DNA of 64,000 bases. Origin: Micrococcales bacterium 72-143 (lineage in GTDB: Bacteria > Actinomycetota > Actinomycetes > Actinomycetales > Microbacteriaceae). Shown here in pieces: positions 27,783 through 36,281 of this stretch. The notes under the pieces were generated by a model that was not told the origin of the DNA, ran no database searches, and worked only from the letters and a program-made list of their open reading frames with translations. The stretch covers positions 806,001 through 870,000 of the forward strand of contig MKVM01000005.1 of NCBI GenBank assembly GCA_001898835.1, given 5' to 3'. Position numbers and translations under genes: made by a program. Numbering within the stretch: position 1 is the stretch's first letter; each line of letters starts with the position of its first letter.

Positions 27783-29000
27783 TCAGCCGAGGACGCGCCG
27801 GGCCTCCTCGACGGTCGCGACGAGCTGCGGCTCGCGCAGCAGGGTCGGCACCGCCCGCACGCCGTTGTCGGTCGTCGCACCCTGCGTCACGGTGGGGGCT
27901 GCGCCCTCGACGACCTCGCGCACCATGCTCGCGACGGCGCGGGCGAGCTCGCGCGGGTCCTCGTACACGGTCGCGGTCTGGGCGCCGTTGCGCACGGCAC
28001 GCACCCCGTCGAGGGTCGAGCCGCCGCCCGTGAGCACGACGGATGCGGGGGCCGCGCGGTCGTGCGCCGCATCGGCCGCGGAGTCCGGCGCCGCATCCGT
28101 GTGGGGAGGCGTCGTCGCGTCGGGCGGCGGGGCGGTCGCGCCCGGAGGCGTCGGCGTCGCGCTCGGCTCACCCTCGGGCGGCAGCGGCGCGGCGCTCCAG
28201 CGCGCACCCGGTGCGACGACCTCGACACCCGCCGCCGCGAGCACCTCGGCCACCGCGCCGCTCATGGCGTCGCTCGGCGAGAGCACCCCCGCGAGCGGCA
28301 CGTCGGCGGCGAGCAGCTCCGCGACGCGGTCCGCGGCCGTCGCGGGCGAGCCCCGCAGGATGGCCGCCTGCTCGAGGTCGGTGCGGCCGGACGGCACCGT
28401 CAGGCGCCCCGCGTCGAGGTACGGCTGCAGAACCTCCATGGCGCCCGCGAACGCGTCCTGCGCGCCGCGGTCGTCTCCGGATCCGGCGAGCAGCTCGACC
28501 GCGAACGGACCCGCATCCGGGTCGTCGGCGAGCCCGAGGCCGTCGACGAGCGCCTGGGCCTGCAGCCGCCCGGCCGCCCGGTGGTCGAAGGTCGCGAAGT
28601 AGTCCACCTGGTCGGTGTCGAGGATGAGCTCGTCGTAGGCGATGACGGAGACCTCTCCCGCGGCATCCGGGGTGAGCACCGCCGCGATCGCCGTCGCGTC
28701 GACCGGCGCGATCACCACGGCCGCCGGCTGGGCGGCGAGCACCTCGCGCAGCTGCTCGAGCTGCCGGGGGATGTCGTCGCCCGCGAACCGGACCTCGACG
28801 GCGTAGCCGTCGTCCGCGAGCTCCCGCCGCAGCACCTCGGCGCTCGCACCCCAGTCGTCGTCGGCCGCGCCCGGGAACAGCACGGCGACAGGCGGACCGC
28901 TCGGTGCGGGCGTGCAGGCCGCGAGCCCCGCCGCCGCGACGAGCCCCGCGAGCCCCGCTGCGAGCACGCGCACGGCCATCCGACCCCGAGGCCACCTCAC
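27783..29000 (-). CDS. Orphan sugar-binding-type lipoprotein with proline-rich insertion
   Basis: A 405-residue lipoprotein with lipobox LAAC and a type I periplasmic-binding fold (PVAVLFPGAADDDWGASAEVLRRELADDGYAVEV, shown in part, through NGVRAVPTLLREPQLV). A low-complexity Pro/Ala/Thr/Asp stretch of about 50 residues (from LPPEGEPSATPTPP to AAHDRAAPAS) interrupts the domain. No ATPase or permease is nearby. It could feed a distant importer or act as a ligand sensor. The GTG start is seven codons before an ATG that is equally possible. Confidence 0.8.
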   Translation of the reverse strand: MRWPRGRMAVRVLAAGLAGLVAAAGLAACTPAPSGPPVAVLFPGAADDDWGASAEVLRRELADDGYAVEVRFAGDDIPRQLEQLREVLAAQPAAVVIAPVDATAIAAVLTPDAAGEVSVIAYDELILDTDQVDYFATFDHRAAGRLQAQALVDGLGLADDPDAGPFAVELLAGSGDDRGAQDAFAGAMEVLQPYLDAGRLTVPSGRTDLEQAAILRGSPATAADRVAELLAADVPLAGVLSPSDAMSGAVAEVLAAAGVEVVAPGARWSAAPLPPEGEPSATPTPPGATAPPPDATTPPHTDAAPDSAADAAHDRAAPASVVLTGGGSTLDGVRAVRNGAQTATVYEDPRELARAVASMVREVVEGAAPTVTQGATTDNGVRAVPTLLREPQLVATVEEARRVLG

Positions 29001-29057
29001 GCCCCGAGCCTAGCTGCGCGCCGGAACCCGCCGAGAGGACGAAGTGCGCGCCCGGGG

Positions 29058-29741
29058 TCAGCCGAGCGTCGCGTAGGCGCGCACCGGGAAGGTTCCGAAG
29101 CCCTCGACGGGCGGCGGGGCCGCCGTGAAGCGGGCCCCCGAGGGCGGCAGCGCGCCGAGGTTCGTGAGGTGCTCCACCACGTGGATGCCGGCGCCCAGCA
29201 GCCCCGTGTGCGCGGGACGCGGACCGTGCGGCACGACCTCGTCAATGTTGAGCGAGTCGATGCCGACGAGTACCGCGCCCTGCCCGACGAGGTACTCCAC
29301 GGCATCCGCCGCGAGGAACGGCGCGTCCTCGCCGTAGGCGGGGGTGCCGAAGTGGCGGTCCCATCCGGTGTGCAGCAGCACCGCCTTGCCGCGGACGTCC
29401 CGATCCCACAGCACCGACGCCGGGATGCCGCGCGCGCCGAGGTCGGTGAGGTGGAAGACCTCCGTCGGCAGCTCGACGAGGCTCGCGAGCTCGAGGCCCG
29501 CCAGATCGGGGCCGTCGGCGTAGCGATGGAACGGACTGTCGAGGTAGGTGCCGGTGTTGCCGATCATCGTGATGACGTCCATCGCGAACTCGGTGCCGGG
29601 CTCGTAGTGGCCGCGGGAGTCCTCGCGCGTCAGGTGGGGTGTGATGACGGGCGCCGGCAGCCCCGGGTAGGTCACGAGTCCCGCGCGGATGCGGTGAGTG
29701 AGGTCGACGACGCGGGCGCGATTCTCAGGGGCGGCGGGCAC
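29058..29741 (-). CDS. Cyclase-family (kynurenine-formamidase-like) metal hydrolase
   Basis: A 227-residue protein of the PF04199 type. MIGNTGTYLDSPFHRYADG supplies the HxxxDxxxH-like metal and active-site segment in its divergent form, and VLLHTGWDRHFGTPAYGEDAPFL and GIDSLNIDE are also characteristic. Members hydrolyse amides or cyclise polyketides, and the substrate here is unknown. Its start overlaps the stop of the APC permease by 17 bases, so the two form an operon, perhaps for uptake and first hydrolysis of an amine or amide compound. Confidence 0.85.
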   Translation of the reverse strand: MPAAPENRARVVDLTHRIRAGLVTYPGLPAPVITPHLTREDSRGHYEPGTEFAMDVITMIGNTGTYLDSPFHRYADGPDLAGLELASLVELPTEVFHLTDLGARGIPASVLWDRDVRGKAVLLHTGWDRHFGTPAYGEDAPFLAADAVEYLVGQGAVLVGIDSLNIDEVVPHGPRPAHTGLLGAGIHVVEHLTNLGALPPSGARFTAAPPPVEGFGTFPVRAYATLG

Positions 29742-31008
29742 GGAACCTCCGGATGACGGTCACCAGCACGGCGACGAGGGCGAGGGCGAGCGGGACGAGC
29801 AGGTGGTCCCAGGCGAGCACGAGCAGGGCGGCGGTGAGCACGACCGAGACGACCGCCATCCACCATCCCACGCTCCACCGCGCGAGCAGTCGCACCGCGG
29901 CGACCATGCCCATGAAGTAGAGCGAGACCATCGAGGCGGTGTGGATGAGGATGAAGGTCTGCAGCTCGAGGCCGAACGCGAAGAACACGGTGGCGTAGCC
30001 GACGAGCACGACGGCGATCAGCACGATCGCACGGCGCGGGACGGCGCCCGCCTCACCGCCCTTCGCGAACCAGCGCGGTAGATGACCGTCGCGGCCGAGC
30101 GAGGCGGCGAGGTTCGCGAAGGCCGGCACGTAGACGTTGAGCACGCCGAGCACGATGATCGTCGCGATGCCCGCGACCGCCGCGGGCCCGAAGCCCGGCC
30201 AGTTGATCGCGACGAGGTCGATGAGCGGCGCTGCGCTGCGCGTGCCGTCGACGCCGAACACGCCGACCGTCACGGTCTGCAGCGCCAGGTAGGCGAGGCC
30301 GACGACCGTCATGCCCACCACGGTCGCCCACACGATCGTGCGCCGCGGGTTGCGGAACTCGTGGGCGATGTGGGTGATCGCCTCACCGCCGGCGAACGCC
30401 CATACGAAGAGACTCACCGCGAGGCCGACGCCCGTCCACCCGTGGGGCAGGAACGGCGCGTAGTTCGCGGGCTGCACCGCGGGCGCGGCGCTCGCGATGA
30501 CGCCGACGACGACCGCGACGAGGAGGGCGGAGAGCCCCAGCTGAACGGAGCCCGACACACGCAGGCCGAACAGCCCGAGGGCGAGCGCGAGCGCGAGGAA
30601 GCCGACGCCGACGACCGCCACCCAGCCGCGCTCGAGGCCGAGCGCCGCGCTCAGGTACTCGCCGCCCAGGGCGGCGACGACCGGCGCCCCGAATCCGACG
30701 CCGAACAGGAACCAGTAGCCCGTCATCCGCGCCGCCGTGTCGCCGAGCGCGAGGCGCACGAAGGTCGCGACGCCCCCGCCGTCGGGGTAGCGCCCCGCGA
30801 GCGCCGCGAAGGTGCCCGCGAGCGGGATCGACAGCACGAGCACGATCGCGACGGCGAGGATCGACGCGGGCCCCGCGGCATCCACCCCGAGGCCCGGCAG
30901 CACGAGGATGCCCGTTCCGAGCACCGCCGCGATGTAGAGGGCGGATGCGGTGGGCAGCCCGATGCGCCCGTGCACCGCGGGCGTCTCCCGCACCTCGGCC
31001 GCGCTCAC
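29725..31008 (-). CDS. APC-superfamily amino acid/amine permease
   Basis: About 427 residues with some 12 hydrophobic helices. The first helix carries the unwound GTGILVLPGL substrate motif, and FVWAFAGGEAITHIAHEFRNPRRTI matches helix 6 and the following loop. The GTG (VSAAEV) is selected because GAGAGG lies nine bases upstream; a GTG three codons earlier also fits. The longer frame to 31080 has no ribosome site. It is the promoter-proximal partner of the cyclase gene. The substrate cannot be deduced. Confidence 0.88.
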   Translation of the reverse strand: MSAAEVRETPAVHGRIGLPTASALYIAAVLGTGILVLPGLGVDAAGPASILAVAIVLVLSIPLAGTFAALAGRYPDGGGVATFVRLALGDTAARMTGYWFLFGVGFGAPVVAALGGEYLSAALGLERGWVAVVGVGFLALALALGLFGLRVSGSVQLGLSALLVAVVVGVIASAAPAVQPANYAPFLPHGWTGVGLAVSLFVWAFAGGEAITHIAHEFRNPRRTIVWATVVGMTVVGLAYLALQTVTVGVFGVDGTRSAAPLIDLVAINWPGFGPAAVAGIATIIVLGVLNVYVPAFANLAASLGRDGHLPRWFAKGGEAGAVPRRAIVLIAVVLVGYATVFFAFGLELQTFILIHTASMVSLYFMGMVAAVRLLARWSVGWWMAVVSVVLTAALLVLAWDHLLVPLALALVAVLVTVIRRFRARRP

Positions 31009-31111
31009 CTTGCTCACCCTCTCATCCTGGGGTGGCACGAATTCGTCCACCAGCGATTTTCCGCCATCGCGCTGCGACAATCCGCCGACCGCGCGGACCG
31101 ACGCGGGGCGG

Positions 31112-32293
31112 TCAGACGCGAGAGAGCGTATCGAGCACGTCGGACACGAGGTCGTCCGCGCCCTCGATGCCGACCGAGAGCCGCACCACGGCGGGCGACA
31201 CCTCCAGCGCGGTGCCCCGCACCGACGCGTGGGTCATCTCCGAGGGGTAGCAGACGAGCGACTCCACCCCGCCGAGCGACTCCGCCAGCTGGAAGAGGCG
31301 CGTCGACTCCGCGAAGCGCCGCGCGGCGGCCTCGTCGTGCAGCTCGACCGACAGCATCCCGCCGAAGGAGCGCATCTGCCGGGCGGCGAGCTCGTGACCC
31401 GGGTGGTCGGGAAGGCCCGGGTAGTAGACCCGCGCGAGCTTCGGATGCCCGACGAGCGCCTCGGCGAGCGCCTGCGCGTTGGCGGAGTGGCGGTCCATGC
31501 GCACGGCGAGCGTCTTGATGCCGCGCGTCGTGAGCCACGCGTCGAGCGGCGCCGACACCGCGCCGACACCGAACTGCAGGAACGCCACCTTGTCGGCGAG
31601 GTCCTCACCGCCCACCTCGATGCCGCTGTTCAGCACGACGGCACCGCCCAGCACATCCGAGTGGCCGCCGAGGTACTTCGTGGTCGAGTGCACGACGACG
31701 TCCGCCCCGAGCGCGAGCGGCTGCTGCAGATAGGGCGAGGCGAAGGTGTTGTCGACCACGACGATCGCGCCGGCCGCGTGCGCGATCTCGGCGACGGCCG
31801 CGATGTCGGTGATCTTCATGAGCGGGTTGGAGGGCGTCTCGAGCCACACCACGCGCGTGTTGTCGCGCAGGGCGGCGCGCACCGCATCCAGCTCGCCCAT
31901 CTCGACGGTGTCGAGCCCGACGCCCCACGGCACGTGCACGCGGTTCACGAGCCGGTGGGTGCCGCCGTAGACGTCGTTGCCCATCAGCACGTGGTCGCCG
32001 GGTGTCAGGATCGCGCGCAGCAGGGTGTCCTCCGCGGCGAGCCCGGACGCGAAGCTGAACCCGCGCTCGGCACCCTCGAGGGCGGCGAGCTGGGTCTCGA
32101 GCGCGGTGCGGGTCGGGTTGCCGCCGCGCGTGTACTCGTAGCCGTCGCGGAAGCCGCCGATGCCATCCTGCACGAAGGTCGTCGTGAGGTAGACGGGCGG
32201 GATGACCGACCCGGTGGTCGGGTCGAACGCCTGCCCGGCGTGGATGGCGCGGGTGGCGAAGTCGAGGTCGGAGGCGGACTGGTCGGGGCTCAT
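31112..32293 (-). CDS. metB: Cystathionine gamma-synthase/lyase-type PLP enzyme
   Basis: A 393-residue Cys/Met metabolism PLP enzyme. The Schiff-base lysine lies in VVHSTTKYLGGHSD, and YTRGGNPTRTALE, DVYGGTHRL and LETPSNPLMKITDI are conserved. It condenses activated homoserine with cysteine to cystathionine, or in reverse transsulfuration acts as a lyase; the sequence alone does not separate these well. It lies 57 bp downstream of cbs on the same strand, so the pair can interconvert homocysteine and cysteine. Confidence 0.92.
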   Translation of the reverse strand: MSPDQSASDLDFATRAIHAGQAFDPTTGSVIPPVYLTTTFVQDGIGGFRDGYEYTRGGNPTRTALETQLAALEGAERGFSFASGLAAEDTLLRAILTPGDHVLMGNDVYGGTHRLVNRVHVPWGVGLDTVEMGELDAVRAALRDNTRVVWLETPSNPLMKITDIAAVAEIAHAAGAIVVVDNTFASPYLQQPLALGADVVVHSTTKYLGGHSDVLGGAVVLNSGIEVGGEDLADKVAFLQFGVGAVSAPLDAWLTTRGIKTLAVRMDRHSANAQALAEALVGHPKLARVYYPGLPDHPGHELAARQMRSFGGMLSVELHDEAAARRFAESTRLFQLAESLGGVESLVCYPSEMTHASVRGTALEVSPAVVRLSVGIEGADDLVSDVLDTLSRV

Positions 32294-32350
32294 GGGGACT
32301 CTCTGAGATCGGGGTGGTGCGGGAGCGACGCGCTACTCGGGCAGGCTGTG

Positions 32351-33712
32351 CTATTCGGACAGGAAGGCGAGCAGGTCGTGCCGGGTGACGACCGCGGCCG
32401 GCTTGCCATCCGCGGTCACGAGGAGGGCATCCGCGTCGACGAGCGCCTCGCGGGCCGCCGTGACGGAGTCGTTCATGCCGATGAGCGGCAGGTTGGGGCC
32501 GACGAAGGCGGCGAGCGCGTCGGTCAGCTGCGCGTCACCGTGGAAGACGGCGTCGATGAGGCTCTTCTCGTCGATCGAGCCCACCACCTCGCCCATGACG
32601 ACGGGCGGCTCGGCCGACAGCACGGGCATCTGCGAGATGTCGTAGCGCCGCATCTTGTCGATGACGTGCCGCACGGTGTCGCTCGGGTGCACGTGCACGA
32701 GGCCGGCGAGCTCGGCCTCCTTGGTGCCGACGAGGTCGGCCACCGTCTTCTCGCCCTCGGCGGGCAGGAAGCCGTACGACCGCATCCACCGGTCGTTGAA
32801 CACCTTGCCGAGGTAGCCGCGTCCGCCGTCCGGCAGCAGGATCACCATGACGTCGTCGGGCCCGAGCTCGCGCGCCGCCTTGAGCCCGGATGCCACGGCG
32901 AGCCCCGAGGAGCCGCCGACGAGCAGCCCCTCCTCGCGCGCGAGTCGGCGGGTCATCTCGAACGACTCCGCGTCGGATGAGGCGATGATCTCGTCGACGA
33001 CGCCCGGATCGTAGGCGGTCGGCCAGAAGTCCTCGCCGACTCCCTCGACGAGATAGGGCCGCCCCGTGCCGCCCGAGTACACCGAGCCCTCCGGGTCGGC
33101 GCCGATCACGCGGACGGCGGGGTTCTGCTCCTTGAGGTAGCGCCCCGCGCCCGAGATGGTGCCACCCGTTCCGACGCCCGCGACGTAGTGCGTGACGCGT
33201 CCGTCGGTGTCGCGCCAGATCTCCGGCCCGGTGGTCTCGTAGTGGCTGAGCGGCCCGTTCGGGTTCGAGTACTGGTCGGGCTTGAACGCACCGGGGATCT
33301 CCTTCGAGAGCCGGTCGCTCACCGAGTAGTACGAGTCGGGGCTCTCGGGCGCGACGCTCGTCGGGCACACGACGACCTCCGCGCCGTACGCCTTGAGCGT
33401 GTTGATCTTGTCCTCGGAGACCTTGTCGGGGCACACGAAGACGCAGCGGTAGCCGCGCTGCTGGGCGACGAGCGCGAGCCCGATGCCGGTGTTGCCGGAG
33501 GTCGGCTCGACGATCGTGCCGCCCGGCTTCAGCTTCCCCTCGCGCTCGGCGGCGTCGATGATGCGCTGCGCGATGCGGTCCTTCGAACTGCCGCCCGGGT
33601 TCACGTACTCGACCTTCACGAGCACCGTGGCCCGGATGCCGTCGGTCACCTTGTTGAGCTTCACGAGCGGCGTGTTGCCCACGAGGTCGAGCACCGTCTC
33701 GGCGTATCTCAT
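32351..33712 (-). CDS. cbs: Cystathionine beta-synthase
   Basis: A 453-residue PLP enzyme joining homocysteine and serine to cystathionine. The PLP lysine is in NPGGSSKDRIA, the phosphate loop is GVGTGGTISGAGRYL, and TSGNTGIGLA binds substrate. Two C-terminal CBS motifs (about residues 330-450) form a Bateman module, which separates it from plain cysteine synthases. It is first in a likely two-gene operon with metB and is divergent from the PfkB kinase. No S-adenosylmethionine riboswitch is seen upstream. Confidence 0.93.
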   Translation of the reverse strand: MRYAETVLDLVGNTPLVKLNKVTDGIRATVLVKVEYVNPGGSSKDRIAQRIIDAAEREGKLKPGGTIVEPTSGNTGIGLALVAQQRGYRCVFVCPDKVSEDKINTLKAYGAEVVVCPTSVAPESPDSYYSVSDRLSKEIPGAFKPDQYSNPNGPLSHYETTGPEIWRDTDGRVTHYVAGVGTGGTISGAGRYLKEQNPAVRVIGADPEGSVYSGGTGRPYLVEGVGEDFWPTAYDPGVVDEIIASSDAESFEMTRRLAREEGLLVGGSSGLAVASGLKAARELGPDDVMVILLPDGGRGYLGKVFNDRWMRSYGFLPAEGEKTVADLVGTKEAELAGLVHVHPSDTVRHVIDKMRRYDISQMPVLSAEPPVVMGEVVGSIDEKSLIDAVFHGDAQLTDALAAFVGPNLPLIGMNDSVTAAREALVDADALLVTADGKPAAVVTRHDLLAFLSE

Positions 33713-33772
33713 CCCCCGAGCCTACCGGCGAGGTGCCATCCGTTACGGGCCGCGGACCCCGCTCGCGCGCTG

Positions 33773-33801
33773 CGCGGATGCGCACCCTGCGCGCATCCGC
33801 G
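33773..33801. promoter_or_regulatory. Dyad in the cbs/pfkB divergent region
   Basis: Perfect 11-bp arms CGCGGATGCGC / GCGCATCCGCG with a 7-nt spacer, directly before a TACACT -10 box (33808-33813) of the PfkB gene. It covers the expected -35 region, so it is a candidate operator. The arms contain the genome-typical GGATGC word, which weakens the case. Confidence 0.4.
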
Positions 33802-33819
33802 GCGCCCTACACTGCCAAG

Positions 33820-34824
33820 GTGACCGCCCCGCCGCCCGAGTTCCACCTGGCGGGCGGCTTCAGTCGCGACGCGATCGCCTTCGCCGACGGCACGACCGAA
33901 ACAGACCGCATCGGCGGCAACGCGCTGTGGGCCGCGATGGGCGCGCGCCTCGCGGGCGCGACCCCGCATGTGCACACCGTCGTCGGCGAGGGCTACCCGG
34001 ATTCCGTGCTCGGCCGGCTGCGCGAGCTCGGCATCGACACCTCCGGTGTGCGGCGCGACGAGACGATCCCGGGCGTGCGCGTCACCTTCTCCTACACGGC
34101 GGACGGCTCGCGCCGCCAGCCCGCCGACCCCGCGACCGTCGCCGCCCTCCCCGTGGCGACCCGCGAGCTCTTCATCGACACCACCCGGGACCCCGAGCAG
34201 AACCTGCGCGCGCTCGTGACCGTCGACGACCTGCCCCGGGAGGCGTCCGGCACCGCCTGGCATCTCGGCCTGCTGCCGCTCGCCCGCGCCGGGCAGCTGC
34301 TCGAGCGCCTGCGCGACACCGGCGCCGCCTACCTCCAGCTCGACTGCCCCGCCCGATCCGAGCTCGCCCGCGCCGGCGTCGACGCGCTCGCGGAGGTGCT
34401 GCCGCAGGCGGAGGTGTTCCTGCCGAGCACCTCCGACACCGAGGTGTTCGCACCGGGCGTGCCCCGCGACGAGCTGCTCGCCCGCTTCCATGCGCTCGGC
34501 GCCGCGACCGTCGTGCTCAAGTGCGGCGACGACGGCGCCCTGCTCTCGGAGCGCGGCGGGCCCGTCTGGCATGTGCCGGTGTTCCCTGAGCCCGCATTCG
34601 CGGACGCCACGGGCGCGGGCGACGTGTTCGGCGGCGCGTTCGGCGCCCGGCTGCGCGCCACGGGAGACCTGCTCGACGCGGTGTGCACCGGGGCCGCCGC
34701 GGCATCCGTGAGCACCCGCTGCCGCAGCCCGCTCGACCTCGCCGAGCTCGACCCCGCGGAGGTCGAGGAGCGGCGCGCCCACATCGCACGCAGAGCATCC
34801 GAACAGAAGGCGAGCCGCCCATGA
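33820..34824 (+). CDS. PfkB-family carbohydrate kinase
   Basis: About 334 residues of ribokinase fold. The C-terminal active-site signature reads FADATGAGDVFGGAFGARL, with the catalytic Asp, and LKCGDDGALL precedes it; the N-terminal GG motif is DRIGGNALWAA. The substrate is unknown (sugar or nucleoside). The GTG start has TACACT six bases upstream, typical of leaderless messages, and is preferred over an ATG 29 codons earlier within the dyad. It overlaps the next gene by four bases (ATGA). Confidence 0.87.
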   Translation: MTAPPPEFHLAGGFSRDAIAFADGTTETDRIGGNALWAAMGARLAGATPHVHTVVGEGYPDSVLGRLRELGIDTSGVRRDETIPGVRVTFSYTADGSRRQPADPATVAALPVATRELFIDTTRDPEQNLRALVTVDDLPREASGTAWHLGLLPLARAGQLLERLRDTGAAYLQLDCPARSELARAGVDALAEVLPQAEVFLPSTSDTEVFAPGVPRDELLARFHALGAATVVLKCGDDGALLSERGGPVWHVPVFPEPAFADATGAGDVFGGAFGARLRATGDLLDAVCTGAAAASVSTRCRSPLDLAELDPAEVEERRAHIARRASEQKASRP

Positions 34825-35399
34825 GGAAGACCACGATCGGCGTCATCGGCAACGCGAGCCGCCCGGGCGAGACCCTGCCGGGCACGCTCCTGGAGCTCGC
34901 CGAGGAGGTCGGCCGCCTGATCGCCGAGCACGGCGTCGTGCTCGTCACGGGCGGCACGGGCGGCGTCATGGAGGCGGCGAGCCGCGGCGCGCAGCGGGCC
35001 GGCGGCTTCACCCTCGGCTTCCTGCCGCAGTCCGACCACTCGCACGCCAACCCCTACCTCGACGTCGCGCTCCCCACCGGCATGGGCACCATGCGCAACC
35101 TGCTGACGGCGCGCACCTGCGACGCGATCATCATGATCGGCGGCGGCGTCGGCACCCTCAACGAGCTCACCGTCGCCTACGACGTCGGCACCCCCGTGGT
35201 GGCGGTGGCGGGCAGCGGCGGCTGGAGCGACCGCATCCGTCCGACCCTCATCGACGACGCCTGGCTCGACGAGCGCCGCGTGACGGCTCTGACCTTCGCC
35301 GAGACGGCGGCGGATGCCGTGGCGCAGGCCGTCGCGCGGATCGCCGAGCCGCGCCGCCAGGGCGGGCTGCAGGCCCACCTCGGAGCCGCCGGGCACTAG
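34821..35399 (+). CDS. LOG-like Rossmann-fold protein (TIGR00725 type)
   Basis: A 192-residue protein with LVTGGTGGVMEAASRGAQRAGG and ALPTGMGTMRNLLTARTCDAIIMIGGGVGTLNEL (shown in part). The GGxGTLxE motif belongs to the lysine-decarboxylase-like/LOG superfamily, whose members split nucleotide monophosphates at the N-glycosidic bond. The usual PGGxGTxxE proline is replaced (IGGGVGTLNEL), as in the TIGR00725 branch. The start overlaps the PfkB stop, so a nucleoside-related pathway for both is possible but unproven. Confidence 0.83.
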   Translation: MRKTTIGVIGNASRPGETLPGTLLELAEEVGRLIAEHGVVLVTGGTGGVMEAASRGAQRAGGFTLGFLPQSDHSHANPYLDVALPTGMGTMRNLLTARTCDAIIMIGGGVGTLNELTVAYDVGTPVVAVAGSGGWSDRIRPTLIDDAWLDERRVTALTFAETAADAVAQAVARIAEPRRQGGLQAHLGAAGH

Positions 35400-35408
35400 G
35401 CCCGCGAC

Positions 35409-36281
35409 TCACCCGGCCGAGGCGACGAGCTCGCGCAGGGCGTGAACCGCCATGCGCGTCATGCCGGGGGCGATGTCGCGGTAGTAGGGCAGCGCGACGG
35501 ACGCCTGCAGGATCGACCAGCCGATTCCGCGGTCCCGCGCCGCCTCGTCGAGGCCGAGTCCCTCGCGGTAGCGCTCGCGGTGACTCGCCGGCAGGACGTT
35601 CCAGGCGGCGAGCAGCACGGTGGCGGGGTCGGCCGTGCCCGGCGCGAAGTCGATCACCCCGGCGAGCCGCCCCGCATCGTCCACGAGCAGGTTCGCGGGG
35701 AGGAGGTCGTCGTGCACCCACACCGTCGCGCCGTCCCAGGGGGCGGCGACGGCCCGCTCCCACAGCCGCAGCACGGCATGGGTGTCGACCTCGTGGATGG
35801 CGGCGAGCGCCGCGCGCACCGCCGCGTCCTCGCGCTCGAGGGTCCCCCGGCGGTGCGCCTCGGGGGCGCCCGTCGCATCCTGGCGCCACAGCGCTCGGCA
35901 GAAGGCGACCAGCCCGTCGGTCACGGCATCCGGGTCGGCGAGCGCCTCCCCCGGCGCGGGGGTGCGACCGGGCAGCCAGTCGACGACGAGCCAGTCGCTC
36001 GGATACTCCCCCGTCGGCGTGCCGACGCCGCGCACGGCGGGAACCCGAACGGGAAGCGCGGGGGCGAGCACGGGCGTCCACTCGGCCTGACGCCGGATGC
36101 CGGCCTCCCGAGGCACGAACGGCGCCCGCACCGCGAGCGCGTCGCCGAGCCGGAAGATCGCGTTGACGGTGCCGTCCGACGGCACCCGCTCGAGCGGCAG
36201 CCCGGCCCATCGCGGGAACTGCTCGCGCAGCAGACGCCGGACGATCGTCTCGTCGACGGGCAGCTCCTCAGCGTGCATCAC
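35409..36281 (-). CDS. Aminoglycoside-phosphotransferase (APH)-family kinase
   Basis: A 290-residue protein. WVHDDLLPANLLVDDAGRLAG gives the catalytic loop H-D-x4-N (HDDLLPAN rather than the common HGDLxPGN), and GVIDFAPGTADPATVLLAAWN gives the metal-binding Asp. The start region VNAIFRLGDALAVRAPF holds the nucleotide-binding strands. Members phosphorylate antibiotics, sugars, macrolides or amino alcohols; resistance cannot be claimed from sequence. It overlaps the upstream ABC exporter gene by 14 bases, hinting at a joint export/modification unit. Confidence 0.85.
   Translation of the reverse strand: MMHAEELPVDETIVRRLLREQFPRWAGLPLERVPSDGTVNAIFRLGDALAVRAPFVPREAGIRRQAEWTPVLAPALPVRVPAVRGVGTPTGEYPSDWLVVDWLPGRTPAPGEALADPDAVTDGLVAFCRALWRQDATGAPEAHRRGTLEREDAAVRAALAAIHEVDTHAVLRLWERAVAAPWDGATVWVHDDLLPANLLVDDAGRLAGVIDFAPGTADPATVLLAAWNVLPASHRERYREGLGLDEAARDRGIGWSILQASVALPYYRDIAPGMTRMAVHALRELVASAG

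Noticed and set aside
28075-28200. Possible frameshift or junk in the binding-lipoprotein gene because of the Pro/Ala-rich segment
   Set aside because: The frame stays open on both sides and the flanking parts are in one frame and belong to one fold, so it is a genuine insert, not a sequencing break.
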